A stretch of 64,000 nucleotides of DNA from Epiperipatus broadwayi (GCA_028023455.1 JAQFVV010006293.1:1375844-1439843); one strand, 5' to 3'. Positions 1 to 13,897 are shown, counted from the stretch's first letter. The notes: generated from the sequence alone by a model not told the origin. Numbers and translations: made by a program.

Positions 1-309
1 TAAATATCTAAAGTGATATTTTTTAACAACAGTATTTTCAAATGACTGAGAATAATATTTTACCAAAGAAGGTTATAAACACATTTAATTCATTATAAGT
101 GCTTCTGTGTATACTCACATCATCAATTTCATTAAAATTGTATATACATATGCACACACATTTTTATAAGTAGTAGATGCAGAGTGTTCTTAATTATAAA
201 ATCTGAATCATATTTTATAAGTATTGAGTGAAAATACAGTCAAATTATTCTTTGTAATTTTTTAATGATTTCCTAACATTATCATTTCTCCACAAATCCC
301 ATCACTTTT

Positions 310-2480
310 GTTGTTAGTGATGGTTCTTTATGTGATCATTTGCCATTATTTGCTATTATATTCTTTTAAAAAAATTCAAAACATTTTTTAATAAATAACT
401 GCCATTTTTTCAAGATGGCAGTCAAAAAAATGTCAGACCTGCTACAACTTCTGAAAATAAAGTGGTGACATTCATATTAAAGATTTACAATAGAGTATTC
501 ATTATACAGTATACAATATTATTTTTTGATTATGGAATTAAAATACAATTGATAAACTTCATTTAATTTTTATCCAGTGCCTTTACAAAACATTCATTGC
601 TTTCATTTGTAACATGTTTAAAGTTAAGAAGATTTTTGTTTTTATGAACTAAATATAAAAAAAAACCTCTACAAGTTGTTTCATTTAGCATAGTAAGTAA
701 TATGCATGTATAACAACAAAATGTATTAACCTTTTTGCATTCCCACAGATTTTATCATTTTTCTTTGTTCTCAAGTACAACATAAAATTTAAGATTAAAC
801 CATTATTACTTATCAGAAAATAATAAATTTGACTTCATTTGATAGATATTTTGTTTACTACTGAAATACATTTTAAATGTTCTCATTTTTTTCTTATAAA
901 TATTAAAAAAATAAGATCGTAATAAAAACAAAAGGATTACACATCATTTCTAGAAAGATTATTTTCATCTTACAAAATCAATGAAATCTTCATTATTTTT
1001 GATTGTTTTTAAAAATTTGAGCAAATATTTACTTATTTCTCTTATATCTTACAAAATATGCGTTAAAATTTTTCAATATTTATTGCAAAATTATGATATT
1101 TTCAAACTCGTTCTTATAATTAGATTGCTTATGCAGAAAGGTAAGCTTCTTAATAGCTTTAGGGCATATTTGCATTGTCTGCTAATATAACATTTTATTT
1201 TTGGAAATATTTCCATTCAAAATAAGTTATTATTAATTTATATTTTTGGTATGTAATAAATATTATATAAATTATTGTATAAAAATATCTAAAATTGTAA
1301 TAAATTCTCAAATAAACATGTTTTGGGTTCTTCAAACCATTTTCATTAAACAATGTCATAAAATCATGATGTGGAACAACCCTGGTCATAATACAATAGA
1401 TTTGTCAGGGCAGAGCTAAATTGTATTGTTTAGAAATTTTTTTTTAATTTCTTGCCATCTATTGAATTTTTTTGAACTAAAATTTTATATTATAACGTAT
1501 ATAGAAAAAAATACGCATATTACCCTGTTTGTGGAAATTTTCACTAGGGGACAAATTAGTAAAAAATGTAAAATTGCATTTGAAAACCCCATAAAGTTAA
1601 TATTTAGTTAGTTGTAAAATGTGTATATTAATTAATCTACATTCATACAATCAATTTTATGGATTAAAATTTTTGTGAACATTATTTTTTTCTTATAGCA
1701 AAAATGTGATGATTATAATAGTTATTGTAATTGTAAGTTTGGGGGGGGGGAGATTTTATGCACTATGTAGCTAATGATGAACTTTATAATGATCAAAGGA
1801 TACTAAATGTAAGTTTAAAATACCATTTACTTTTTCAATTTTAAATTAATAATTTCATAATTTGTTTATGTGTTATTCAAGACAATATAATAGGTTTATT
1901 ATAAACATAGATCGGGCAATTTTTTTTTCTAATTTTTATTTATATATAATATTAAAACTACAACAATCAACTGTACATTACTTTTCTTATCTACATTTTA
2001 TTTAATTTCATTGCATTTATGTAAAATAACAAAAATCATCAGACTAATTGATTAGAAATAATTTAACAAAAAGTGCAGGAAAAATAAATTTTAGAGTATG
2101 TATTATTTTGAATTAATTTTTTTTAAATTTTAAAATGTGCATTATGGATAGTATCATGATTCCAAAAATATTCTGTGGCTAAGCAAAAAGCAAAATAGAA
2201 AAACTATATATTTTTTCTTTTAAAATTATAATTACTGAAATATTTTAAAATAATGTATTTACCCACAGATTTGTATTTTTTTAAAAAATAATGTGCTACG
2301 TAAAATGTTTATTCACTAACAGTTTTTGAATTCAAGCTTTATTATTCTAATTAGTTTTTTTTATATATTTTGAATCTAAAGCAACAAATTAATATTTTCC
2401 CCATAGGAATTCATTATAATTGTTTATTTTTTAGTATGAGATTTTACTTTATGAGGCACTTTGTTTTTTTATTCATTTAA
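310..2480 (-). repeat. Family A dispersed repeat, inverted diverged copy
   Basis: Several landmarks of the repeat at 27790-29110 appear here as reverse complements and in reversed order. They are the 'ctttatgtga' end near 330, the 'atacagtat' block near 505, the segment around 2150-2210 matching 5890-5950, and the 'ccccatag gaattcatt' block near 2400. Between landmarks the match is weak and the copy is longer than its relatives, so it is old or carries insertions. No coding capacity is visible. Edges are approximate. Confidence 0.4.
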
Positions 2481-2729
2481 AAAATCAAGATTTCACAATA
2501 TTATAAATACTATATATATATATATATTGAACCTTATTAAAATACAGTTCATGAGTGTTCTGGGATTTGGTAATATTTTAAAAGCTAAAAGTAAAATTTA
2601 AAAATCATTCAAAAGAAGCAATTTAGTTTTTTTTATTTTAATATAATTTATTTTAGATACTACAATGAAAGTTATTTGTGCATTTAGTATTATCTATTTA
2701 ATTAAAAATAAAAGTTGAAATTGGAAGGA

Positions 2730-3320
2730 ACAGAAATGCATACAGATTGTTTATCCAGATTAAAAAAAAAAAATTATAAACACAGGAGATTGCAATCAGA
2801 GTAAAAACTTTTTACAAGATAATTAAAGATGGCGAAAATAATTTTTATAAAAAAAGAACTTTATAACTAAAAAAGAATTCAAGATTATCAATTTGTATCT
2901 TGATAATAAAGGATAAAAACATATGTGCAGAAATCTAAAAAACTGACCTGAGGTTGTAAAAGAGGCAGGAAAATTGCAAACAGGGTATTTTTGCTAAAGG
3001 TTTTATGAATCCTGGATGGGCAAGAAGATGAGGCCTAATTGAGCTCCCTTGTTGCTCTTAATCATAATAAAAATTCAGTGCATCAGGCATGAATAGAAAA
3101 CAAAACATTTTGCAGAAACCTCTCATTGTAAAGAGGTCAATCCAAAAGCTTCACATCTAGCCATACCTTGCAACTGACCAGAAATGTAAAAATGTCAACA
3201 GAAGTAATCAGTTAACTTCCAATGAGCTCAGGATCCCAAGAAATACATGTATGCTACAAGAATCTATGGTCTACACAAACTTATCGGTAAGCTACTATTA
3301 TTCATACTCTGATTTGTGAC
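2730..3320. other. Unassigned stretch with slightly higher GC
   Basis: This stretch is less AT-rich than its flanks, for example around 2990-3060 and 3110-3260. It has no long open frame, no repeat partner in the window and no recognisable protein similarity on either strand. It could be a decayed transposon or non-coding host sequence. Confidence 0.25.
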
Positions 3321-4381
3321 TAATTAAATGTTTGCAAACTAGCCTTAATTATGAAGTTTCTAATTTCAATACATATATTCGCCAGGAGGAACTTAAATGT
3401 AATATGAACTGTTAATTATTTGATCAATATAATCTGAATGACCAGGTGTATGTTTTTTCCATTTTATTAATAATTTATCATTTAGATATTTTAATTTGTC
3501 ATAATAAAATATTTATCTTTAATATCTTTTCATTGTACATTCTTAATTTTAGCTTATTAGATTTTATTATTAAAAAGATTATTTTAAGAAATGTATAAAC
3601 TACCTTTGCCAATGTGCCTGTTTAATAGTTAAGCCCAGGGAAATTTCATATAAAAGATTTAAGTGATGAGAAAACAAAATCATGATCTTATTTTAGTTAT
3701 TTGTTTTGAATTGATGATGCGATGCTATGGATATCAGTGGGTTTACAACCCTGATGCCCCTTTAAATAAATATAAAACTGATTCCACCAGCAACGAAAAT
3801 CATAATAAAAATATTAGGTCAGTTAATCAGGGAATATAACTATGTTCTTGAGATATCTAAACTCACATATGAATGGAAGATTCTTTTTTTTCATAGTTTG
3901 ATTAACTAGCACTATAGTGTATAATATAGGCCCTAAACCAAAATGTAAAACATTACAATATATATAGCAGATTTTAATAAAGTGTTTTCAGTATGGCAAT
4001 ATTTTGACTAATCATTTAAAAAAGACATATTTTAATCATAGATTATTTTAAAATTGTGGAACAAATTAGTTGTGAAAGTTAAATATTTAATGGTAATGTA
4101 TTTTATTTTATATATACATAAAACATTTTATTGCTATTTTTTTTGATCAGGATTAACATTCATAAGCAGATATTTACTATAGTTCTAAATAAAATAACTT
4201 CTAACTTATCATTTTATGAATTTTATTTTATTTAATCACAATTTAAAATTTACTACGCTGTAGTTTTTTGTGTTTTTTTAAAAAAAAAAAAGAAAAAGAA
4301 CTGTTAAACTTTTTTTAAATAAAAAAGAATATATATGCAAAAATTTATTTAATTATTAAAAATTATTTAAATGATGTACAG

Positions 4382-5500
4382 TTGTAATTATTTATTAAGC
4401 GGACAGGAAGTATATGTAAACATTTTTAAGACAGGCTTTAACCTGTATCAAATGTGCCTTGAAATTTATAATAGTCAAGCAATATCTTTATTTTGCCGAT
4501 ACAGGGACCTCACAAATCACGACACAAGATAGTGACTTTTATAAAGATAAGAGCGACCATCTTATCTTTAAACTAACTTTCCACTTATATAGGCAATCTG
4601 AAGCATCTTGATTTGGGAGCATGAAGCTGTTGTTCTCTCCACTATTTAAGTCTATTATTTTCTATACAAATTAACATTAATGAAATCTTATGATTTATGA
4701 GTTAATATTGCGATCTTTATACTAGAAATATATAAACTACATGTATCAAATACACTTTGAAATTTATAATAGTCAAGCAATATCTTTATTTTGCCGATAG
4801 AGGAACCTCACAAACCATGACCCAAGATAGTGAATTTTATAAAGATAAGAGTGTCCATCTTATCTTTAACCTAACTTTCCACTTATATAGGCCAATCTAA
4901 AGGATCTTGATGTGGTAGCATGAAGTTGTTGTTCTCTCCACTGTTTAAGTGCACTATTTCCTATACAAATTAATATTAATCAAATCTTGCAATTTACAAT
5001 GAGTTAATATTGCGATCTTTATACTGGAAATATATAAACTACAGTAAAGTTGTAATTATTTATTAAGTGCACAGGAGTTAATATTGCGATCTTTATACTG
5101 GAAATATATAAACTGTAGTAAAGTTGTAATTATTTATTAAGCATACTGTGTGTTTAATAAATAATTACAACTTTACTATAGTTTATATATTTTCAGTATA
5201 AAGATCGCAATATTAACTCATTGTAAATTGCAAGATTTCACGAATGTTAATTTGTATAGGAAATACTGAACTTCAACAGTGGAGAGAACAACAGCTTCAC
5301 ACTCCCAAATCAAGATGCTTCAGATTGGTCTATATAAATGGAAAGTTAGATTAAGATAAGATGGCCACCCTTATTTTTATTAAAGTCGCTATCTTGTGTC
5401 ATGGTTTGCGAGGGCCCCCTATCAGCAAAATAAAGATATTGCTTGACTATTATAAATTTCAAGGCTCATTTGGTACAGATTAAAACCTGTCTTAAAAGTG
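4382..5500. mobile_element. Fold-back element with internally duplicated arm
   Basis: About 310 bp of arm (4420-4740) is repeated in direct orientation (4741-5040). After a short spacer with more tandem copies of the 'agttgtaattatttattaag' piece (near 4380, 5047 and 5112), the same arm returns inverted at 5150-5500. The outer ends carry matching 'ttttaagacagg' in inverted orientation. A 13-bp direct repeat, tttaaatgatgta, flanks the unit at 4366-4378 and 5501-5513 and may be a target duplication. No ORF is present, so it is a non-autonomous element. Its superfamily is not identifiable. Confidence 0.7.
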
Positions 5501-5589
5501 TTTAAATGATGTATGTAAATTTTTCTTTGAATTTCTAGAATAACAAAAATGAATAAATAAATATTTTCAATGCAAAATTTGTTTTTTTA

Positions 5590-6920
5590 TTTGAATGGCA
5601 AATTAAATGAATTAAGTGCACTTATCCTGATCAACTTGTTCCTCAAAATGTCTCATAAACCAAAATTGTGAATTTATAAGATTTTTTAGAAGAAAAAATT
5701 AATTGATTATTTTTTATTCAATTAAAAAAATAAAGTTTAAGTTGAAAAAAGTGTTAATTAATATGTGTAAGCATTTTTCTAAACACATTATATATAAAAA
5801 AAGTACTAACCAATGGTAAATATATTATATAAAAACATTTTATTAACTATAATTAATATGTATATGTATATAATTTTTTCATTGACAGTTTGCCATTTTG
5901 CTTCATACATAGCCAGAGAATGATATTTCCTGAATTACAATTCATTTAAATAAAGTATGAAGATAAAATATTTAACTAATCACAATGAACATTTTATATT
6001 TTTTTAAAACATGCTATTAAGGTTTTTTTTTGTGTGTAATTTCTAACCAATAAAACTTTTGAATTTTATTTGTAATACTGTTAATAATTTCTTAAAAGCA
6101 ACAGTTGTGAATGTATTTATTTTATATAAATACCACCAACATTGAATAAAAGGCAAAGAAATGTAAAGTGTAATCAATTGTGATAGTTTTAACAATGTAA
6201 ATGTTTAAGTCATTTTTTTAAATAGATAATTTGTTTTAATAATAAACACCACCATTCTCTTGAATATATCACAAACAACAAATTATGAGATTGATTTAAA
6301 ATTGATCAAATAAATATTTTTAACTTATGATTAGTAATCTTTGATCATATAGAGTTTATTCTTAACTGCATAATGCACAATTTTTTTTTTCTTCAAAATA
6401 ATTATTACTATGGTATATTTTTAGCTGCAGGCAAAATAATGTTCATAACAATTTTAATCCAAAAATTGATTGAGTGAATATATCAAAGATAATGTATACA
6501 TTTTAAAATTAATTATTAATACATTTTGATTGTACATGATTAAAATATGCTTTTGATTACTTATTGTACTGAATGAAACTGACATTTTTTAAAAATTTTT
6601 CAGTTATTAATGATGAAATCTTTTTTACTTTGGATAAATCATTAATGAAAACACTGATTATCTTGCAGGATACCAGATGAAAATGAGATAAAGTACATTA
6701 ATTCTGTTTTAAATCTAAAATCAAAATATAATATTATATACTGTATAATAAATAAACTCTGAACTGTACATTTTTTGCACGAGTGGCTTTGGATGAAGTA
6801 ATTTTAATGAAGTCATTATCCTATGTTGTCATTAATTTAATAAAATGGCCATATTAACTACAAGTTGATGATGATAGCTATGGTAAATCCTCACATAAAG
6901 TCTATTGCTAATTATATGAG
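5590..6920 (+). repeat. Family A dispersed repeat, copy 2
   Basis: Aligns collinearly by eye with 27790-29110. Shared landmarks include 'cttcaaaataatt', 'gcaaaataatgttcat', 'ttgattgagtgaatat', 'actgtataataaataaac', 'gaagtcattatcctatg' and 'cctcacataaag'. Divergence is substantial (many indels), so the copies are old. No open frame or terminal repeats were recognised. Confidence 0.6.
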
Positions 6921-7753
6921 TAAAAATGACTTTTAAATTTTTGATGCAATTCATTCATCCAACAAAAATTAACTTTTTTTTTAAAGGGCTTTTTTTTTTT
7001 GTAGAGACATTATGTATGGTTACAAAAATTATCCAAACAACCTTTTTTCATATTTTCATGGTAGTAAAATGCAGTAGATATGATTTTTTTAAAAAATATT
7101 TGCACTAAACAAACATAATTATAAAATAAGTCAGAAAATAAATTAGTGAATACTTTGAACCGCTTACAATATTTTAACAATGCTTGTTATGTAATCTACA
7201 CAATTTATTTAACATTGTGTTTTCATGGGGTTTAGTACTCATGTTATATATTAATAATACAGCTATAAATGATTAAAACTTCTTAAAGATTAAAGATGTG
7301 GTTCTAAATATGAATTATTAGAATAAAATGGCTTCAGGAAGCAGGAAGCATTGATGAAATATGTCTATGTTATGGAAAAATGGCAGACTGGAGCTAAAAG
7401 TGTTACTGTATCAATTTCCAACCGAATAAGTAAAAAAAAAGATCATTGTTATCCATTGGGTGAAATCATTATGCTTAGCCTGGAACTTGATTACTTGAAT
7501 ATTATATAAACCTCCTGAGCAACTTAATCATAGAATTATTCTATTTTAATGGCACAATAGTATTTATAGTATATGTCTAATTATATACCAAAAATGCAAA
7601 TGATTTTAAGTTCATTTTAAAAGTGATTTTGATTGTTCAACTTACCATTTACAGAGAATGTATGTCATTCTATGCAAATATTCATATCTATTCTTATGTA
7701 TATTATATTTATTTATGCATAAGAGATACTAACTTGAAAGCATTATATATATA
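6921..7753. other. No recognisable feature
   Basis: AT-rich sequence ending in a TA microsatellite that hosts the following LTR. Short open frames here are low-complexity Phe/Lys-rich and look like chance. Confidence 0.5.
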
Positions 7754-7758
7754 TATAT

Positions 7759-9960
7759 TGTAACGAGCACAGACGTTCGTTACATTGTTTTTTTTATATT
7801 TATTAAACATGAAAGTAAATTAAAAAGTTCGCATTTAAAAATTTTCTTTAAGAATTAAAAATTGAAATTAAATATCATCTTAAACTCGTATATATTAAAT
7901 CGCACAGATAAAAAAAAAAAAATTGTTAAAATAAAACTGTATTAAAAATAGAAAAGGTATTTTAAAAACAAAAACTTAAAAAGATTTAGAGATAAAAATA
8001 TATCTTTGATTTGGAAAACAGGTTAATTAATCAGAAATGGAAATGATAAATTTAATTAGTTAAATGTAAACCAGCCTTGGGCATTTAAATGTAAAAACAT
8101 CGGTCAGATAGGAAAACAATAGAAGCAAATAGCCAATGAAAGAAATCCATCGGGAAATCGGACCTCAGCGAAAGGATCATCACATCGATGACATAATGCC
8201 AAGTCAATCCTTCGAATACGTATAAAAGGAAAATTTGGAAATTATTAATTAGTGACTGGATTATGTGACAGATAGGTGTTAGTGCGGAGGTGCGGGAGAA
8301 GCGATTGAAGAGACGCACGATTCAATCACTTCAGTTTTGCCAAAGAAAGAAAGAGAAATGAACTATCGTTTTCTACATTGAGGACCAACTAAATTAAAAA
8401 ACCTCCGAATGAATAAATAAAACAACGGCTAAATGGATACCAATCTTAGGACGGCGTGGGAATTCACGTTCATGGCAAGCAACGGATAAAGATGAACTGT
8501 TTTAAACCGTAAGAACTTTATAAATAATGAACATTAAATTAAAACTTTCCTAGTATTTAATTGTTACAAATAGAATCCTATCTGACCAAACTAAATTCTT
8601 TATTAATAGTGTTATTTGATGTATTTTTTTTCTTATTTATGTAAAATCATTTCCATTTATTTATTTTTTATTCTTTAAGTTTTTATCATGATTTTTTTTG
8701 TTTTTCGTTAAATTAATTATATAAATGTTAAACTTAAGTCGGGCGTGAATGGCTGTATAGATTTGTAAAGTTATATTAGGGGAGGGTAATCTTAGGTTAT
8801 TTGTGTCATTGTTAGATTGGGGCAATGGATTGGATATATTGGTGTGATTAGTAGATGTAATATTGATTCGCTACGGGCAGAATCGCTTCATACGCCGCAC
8901 ACTTCCGTTTGCCTATGGAAGGAATTATAAGACGCAGAGCGCAGTTCCTTTCTATGGAGTTTTTTTTTTTTATTGTTCTTCTCGTTAGATAGAAGTAATA
9001 TTCCTGTCTAATGAGAGTCAATATCTTCTCTTAATCTTTTTGGTGCTGCCGTATTCCATATTACATTGAATGCATCGATGTATCAGATGGATTGATGCCA
9101 GTTTGACTGCGAATTTTAGCCTAAGGTTAAATAGGGACAGAATATTTTATTTTCAAATGCAAATCTATGTGGTCTATTCATACTTGACCCTAAATAAAAA
9201 TGCATTAAATTTAAGTTGTTTATAGACGCTTGCATGGATTGGTTATCAGTTAAGTATGTTGTGGGTTTTCATATTTGATCAAAATATATAGACATTCGAT
9301 AAATAATGATACCTTACGGTGAGTATCTAAAATGTATTTATTCGGATGTCTTTTAAGTTATTGGTGACAATGCAAGTATCTTATGGTGAATACTATTGGG
9401 TTACGTATAAATTTCCCTCCGCAATTGTCAGTAATCAATAATTTTGTATTTTGATCGTTTATGTTTACTTTGAAATGTTTTTGACCGTGAAATCTATGTA
9501 ACCGATCTATATTCAACATTATAAACAAGCTTTCATAAATTTATCTGTGCGAACTTAATTAAAATGTAAAATTAGAATATAATAGTAATTAAATGTAAAT
9601 TAAAGTCAAAAATCAAAGTTAAAAATAATGTTAAATGTTAAAATGTAAAACTAATACTAAAATAATTTTAAATCTTATATATATGTGCATAAATAAATGT
9701 TTGTATGCTAATTACTGGCAGTGGCTTATTTTATTTATTTTTTAATGTTGAAATCTAATTAGATAAGATATGATATTATTAAATCTCTGCTACTCCCTGA
9801 GCTAGTGACATGGGCTAACGACCGGAATCAAAATTTAAAAAAAAAAATTTTTTTTTTTGACTGACGTATCTGCCTACTTTATAAATATTTCTAGGTTCAA
9901 ATGCCTAGATGGCGCCCTGTAGTGCAGTTTATGTAAGTCACATTCTCCGGATTGTTACAA
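7759..9960 (+). mobile_element. Solo LTR of a Ty3/Gypsy-like retrotransposon
   Basis: This 2.2 kb block begins TGTAAC and ends GTTACAA, the same termini style as the LTRs at 57827-62290 (TGTAAC...GTTATAA). It sits in a TA tract with 'tatat' on both sides (7754-7758 and 9961-9965), which fits a 5-bp target duplication but is weakened by the repetitive target. A diverged inverted copy lies at 23541-25678, where a primer-binding-site-like sequence follows the related element. No internal region or second LTR adjoins it, so it is best read as a solo LTR left by LTR-LTR recombination. The start is notable: TGTAAC and GTTACA recur as a 26-bp near-palindrome at 7759-7784. Confidence 0.65.
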
Positions 9961-10009
9961 TATATATATATTGAGTTCACTTAAAAAAGTGACCCCTCTT
10001 TCCCCAATT

Positions 10010-10327
10010 AGGTTTATTGGTGTATATTAAAACAGGCAAAACTCTCCATACAATATTGCCACTCAGTGCAAGCCAGAGTAATCAATGGATGCCAGAAGGT
10101 TTGTTCATAAAATCCCATCTAGTGTCTACTCATCCAATATCCCCAGACTAGTTTTGGTTTGTGGCCTTCTCAGTGAGGAGCCTTGGATCTGAAAGCACTG
10201 TACCTAGATCTTAGAATCTAATGCAACCCTCCAACACAGTGGCAATACTGTATGGAGAGTTTTGCCTGTTTTAATAACAATTATAAGCAAAATGGTGATC
10301 ATGTGATGTTTATTGGCTTAAAACCAT
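10010..10327 (-). repeat. Family B terminal-inverted-repeat element, copy 1
   Basis: Starts with 'aaaacaggcaaaactctcc' near 10030 and ends with its reverse complement near 10272, giving a hairpin-capable unit. The core (ctcatccaatatccccag, gagccttggatctga) matches copies at 10400, 45866 and 52213 in the opposite orientation. This copy is internally shortened. Confidence 0.65.
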
Positions 10328-10399
10328 TTCTGCCTAATAGGATAGTGGTGGCTATGGTTATTAAAGAACCAAAGACACTAAAATGTATAGGTAGTGAAC

Positions 10400-10778
10400 T
10401 GAGTTCAGACCTATATGGCTATATAGGCTAATGCGCTTGGATTGAAAATATCATTGTTTTCAATATAGGACTCATGGTTTTGTAGTTAATTAGACATAAA
10501 AGGTGGCTGCTGGAGGGTTGCAGTAGATCCTAAGATATAGGTACAGTGCTCTCAGATCCAAGGCTCCTCACTGATGAAGACCACAAGCCAGAAACTAGTC
10601 TGGGGATATTGGATGAATAGGCACTACATGAGGATTTTATGCACAAGCTTTCTGGCATCCATTGATTACTCTGGCTTGCACTGAGGGGCAATGCTGTATG
10701 GATTGTTTTCCTGTTTTAATAACAGTTATAAGCAATCATAAGAAATGGTTGTCATGGATGTTTATTGGTGTATATTAT
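10400..10778 (+). repeat. Family B terminal-inverted-repeat element, copy 2
   Basis: Carries the full core: 'ggctgctggagggttgca', 'gtgctctcagatccaaggc', 'gaaactagtctggggat' and 'ttctggcatccattgatt'. It ends in a degenerate 'cctgttttaataacagttat' tail. With copy 1 it forms an inverted pair, and 'gtttattggtgtatatt' flanks the pair at about 10012 and 10761. No protein is encoded. It resembles a MITE of unknown superfamily. Confidence 0.65.
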
Positions 10779-11834
10779 ATATACACATCCACATACCCTT
10801 TATATACCACTTGATTGCCAAATGATTTTAATTGTTGAATTAGAAATTTATAATTGTAAATTTTTTAAATTAATAAAAACATTATTATTAAATAATATTT
10901 ATTATTAATTGTTTCTCATAAATTATTTATTTTTCATAATTAATAGATAGTTAATTTCAACAATTGTCTATTTCGCAATCTGTAATTTCTTTGTACATGA
11001 TAATAGATATTTGGAAAATAAAATATACAAATATATAAATGTGTGCACTGGAATGATTTCTGTGAGCATAGTTCATATTCTGAAGGAATCATTGTGGAAA
11101 ATGTGTTAAGTATTCATTGTCTGTTTTCAAAATTGTATTTTTCACACCACAAGTATAATGTACATTTATATCCAGTGTTTAACTTCATGATACTGTATTA
11201 GAATTTAACTATTTTTTATAGTGAGCTAATTGTAGTTTGTTTACATACATATATAATCATGCAAATATTATTTCTCATATTTATAATGAAAAGAGCTTAC
11301 TTACTAAAGTTTGTGATGTTCCTTTAATTATTAAAATGCTAGAACATATTAAGAGATTGGCAATCTATGATTGATGATGATAAAATGTTATCACATAATT
11401 GTCATTTCCATTGCTTAAATATCAATTTATTGTACAGAGATATTACATACCATAAATAACATAATTATGCCATTTTTTCTTGTGTTGTGACAACTCCATG
11501 ACATATATATTTTTTAAAATACATATTTATAAAGACATTGATATCCATATATAATAAAAATAAGATACCAATAAAAAATTGTTCCAAGGAAAGTATTTAT
11601 ATAAAATTAATCTCTGCCAGTTCACATGTGTATGTGTGCATATATCTAGACAATAGTAACAATTTATCATTGCTTGCTATTTTTTTAATACTGGGATTCC
11701 AATCAATTCTCCTCCCAATTTCAATTCCAAATCCAAGGATTATGAATGCACAAATCCCAGGAATTTTATGATTGATGTTTGATACCAAAATGAACTGTAT
11801 AAGTTTCTAATATATATATTACATTGTTATTCTT

Positions 11835-12010
11835 TTGTGAAATGAAGATATCTTTATGTGAGGATTTGCTAGTGTTTTATCATTAACTTATAAGCCCTAC
11901 TTTAAAAAAAAAAAAAAATTTATATCTTTCAAAAATAGCAGCTATTTTTTTAAAATAAAAATGGCAGCATTTTGTTTTCAAAAGGGTTTTATTGATAATC
12001 ATTAAATATT
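11835..12010 (-). repeat. Family A repeat fragment
   Basis: Reverse-orientation match to the 3' end of family A (28900-29110). It shares 'atctttatgtgag', a homopolymer A/T junction and the 'atggcag' block. It is short and diverged. Confidence 0.35.
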
Positions 12011-13365
12011 TCAAGATAATAAATATATTTGCAATGTTTCAATATTCAACATTACACAGTGGAAAATTTTTTATTCACTTGGGAGGGTAATGTATTAATG
12101 GAGAAATGTTTTGCATATTTGTTTAAATCTATTCACCATCTATTGGTTTCCATAAAGTTTTAATTATAACTGTTTGATTTTTATTTGCATTGTTTATTCT
12201 CACTATTTTGGTAAATGATGTCATATTATAAGCACAAGTATTGTTGCATCAGCGACCATTCATTATAAGATAAGATTCTCTCATCCTTTATATATATTAT
12301 TTCTAATTTGTTTCAAAATGTGTTTGGATGATATCTTGTATTTCAATTGTACATGAACATGCATTTGGTATTCCATAATGCAAATGATAGGAATGTCAAT
12401 ACATATGTGCAAATTCATCTTTGAAAAATGTTTGCAGGAGTGTATGAATGATATAATTTTTATTGTTAACTAATTTGGGGATTGCCAAGTGATTATTATT
12501 GAGTTTCTATATCTTTATGGAATAACTTGCTTATATTGTCAATATTAGTGTAATGGAAAGTATTTTTAGGTTTAATTTGAAAAGAAAATCATAAAATTTG
12601 TCAAGTGATTAAAACTTAAATTTATGCATTAATTTTTTATTGCTTATATTTAAAAAGCATTATGCTATTATTATTTAATGAGAATAAAAATTAGAATAGA
12701 TCTTCCAATAATTGCATTTATTTCAGGAGGGCAATATAGTATGTTAAGGATGTTTAATATTGGAGTAAATAAAGTATTCCAATAGTTAATCATTGGCAAT
12801 GATTCACCTGTGGATGTGATTTTAAATATAATCTTTAAAAGGGTAAATTTTGTCGTGATAAGGTTAAATGTTTTTTGTAGTTGGAAAAATATTTATTAAA
12901 CATAATTCATTTTATACTAGATCATGAATTTGTTTAAGTCAAATGGAGGACATCTTCTTACCCACAGTAGCTTCCTGCAAAGGCAGTAAATATTTGATAA
13001 AAAGGCTTTGATCTATATTAACATTGTTATGTAATATATATGTCTTCATAACTAAATTGAATAAAGTTACTTTTAAATATAGTGTGTATGCTTTGGAAAT
13101 ATACTGTCAATTTAATTTTTCAGTTTTTCCTATATTTTTTGGCACGTTTCTGCATTACTCAAATAAAAGGGAAAACATAAATGAGCTAAACCTCCTCTTG
13201 ACGTGTAATTCATTTTTTTCCTTGTGTATATTGACAATGTATTGAATTTTTCCAAATTGAAATCTAGTTTATATTTTCTAGAGTATAATTAATTAGTTTT
13301 AACAATATTGGAATCTTTTTTTGAATTTAAGAAAGATTGAGATATCATTGTGTTTTCCTGAAGTT
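12011..13365. other. No recognisable feature
   Basis: AT-rich sequence without repeats shared elsewhere in the window. The small open frame at 13024-13245 has no recognisable similarity and sits in unremarkable sequence, so it was not called as a gene. Confidence 0.5.
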
Positions 13366-13489
13366 TGTCATGATGGTATTTTAGTTGTATTTATATGTTG
13401 GACTATTTCCATAATCTAATATTAAGTATTGAATGTCTTTAGAAAAGTTTAACTTTATTTAAATATTCCAATTACGTTCAACTGTTAGT

Positions 13490-13660
13490 AATAGCACACA
13501 AGTTAGTACATGCACAACATTTTGAGGAGTATTCCCTCTTCTTCAGGTGTTGCTGGCCTGAACAGTGACAATATTAGCATGGGAATCAAACCAGGACCCT
13601 TAGATTCTTCAACGTTGAATTTTAAGATAACACTTTAATCAACTGAGCCATCCTGCTAAA
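13490..13660 (-). repeat. tRNA-derived SINE, minus orientation
   Basis: The reverse complement reads an A box (ggctcagttgatt, 13639-13656) followed by a B box (ggtttgattccc, 13581-13595). A 'gaagaaga' segment and a tail ending in 'attactaacagttg' come next. These are RNA polymerase III internal promoter elements of a tRNA-like head. The two boxes are further apart than in a normal tRNA, and no cloverleaf closes. Confidence 0.65.
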
Positions 13661-13897
13661 ATAGAAATTTCATTCTCCACTTTTTCCTAAGAGCAAAATT
13701 GATTAATGGTTTTCATAACATTATGTACAGTTACACTAGGTTGACTTATGGGGTTATTTGCCATTGTTATGTGAGCAGCTTCTTTGAATTTTTATCTTGT
13801 AACACATAATGTATGGAAACCATTAATCATCAACTTTGCTCTTAGGAAAAAGTGGCGAAATCAGAGGAATCTCATAGATAAGTATATGAAATTTCTA

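Noticed and set aside
4366-5513. CRISPR array
   Set aside because: Repeats are long, of mixed orientation and without uniform spacers, and the genome is eukaryotic.
8085-8318. Minus-strand protein inside the solo LTR
   Set aside because: The frame is not maintained in the inverted LTR copy at 23541-25678 and lacks any domain.
11538-11788. Two overlapping antiparallel small proteins
   Set aside because: Mutual shadows in AT-rich sequence with no domain and no neighbouring gene structure.
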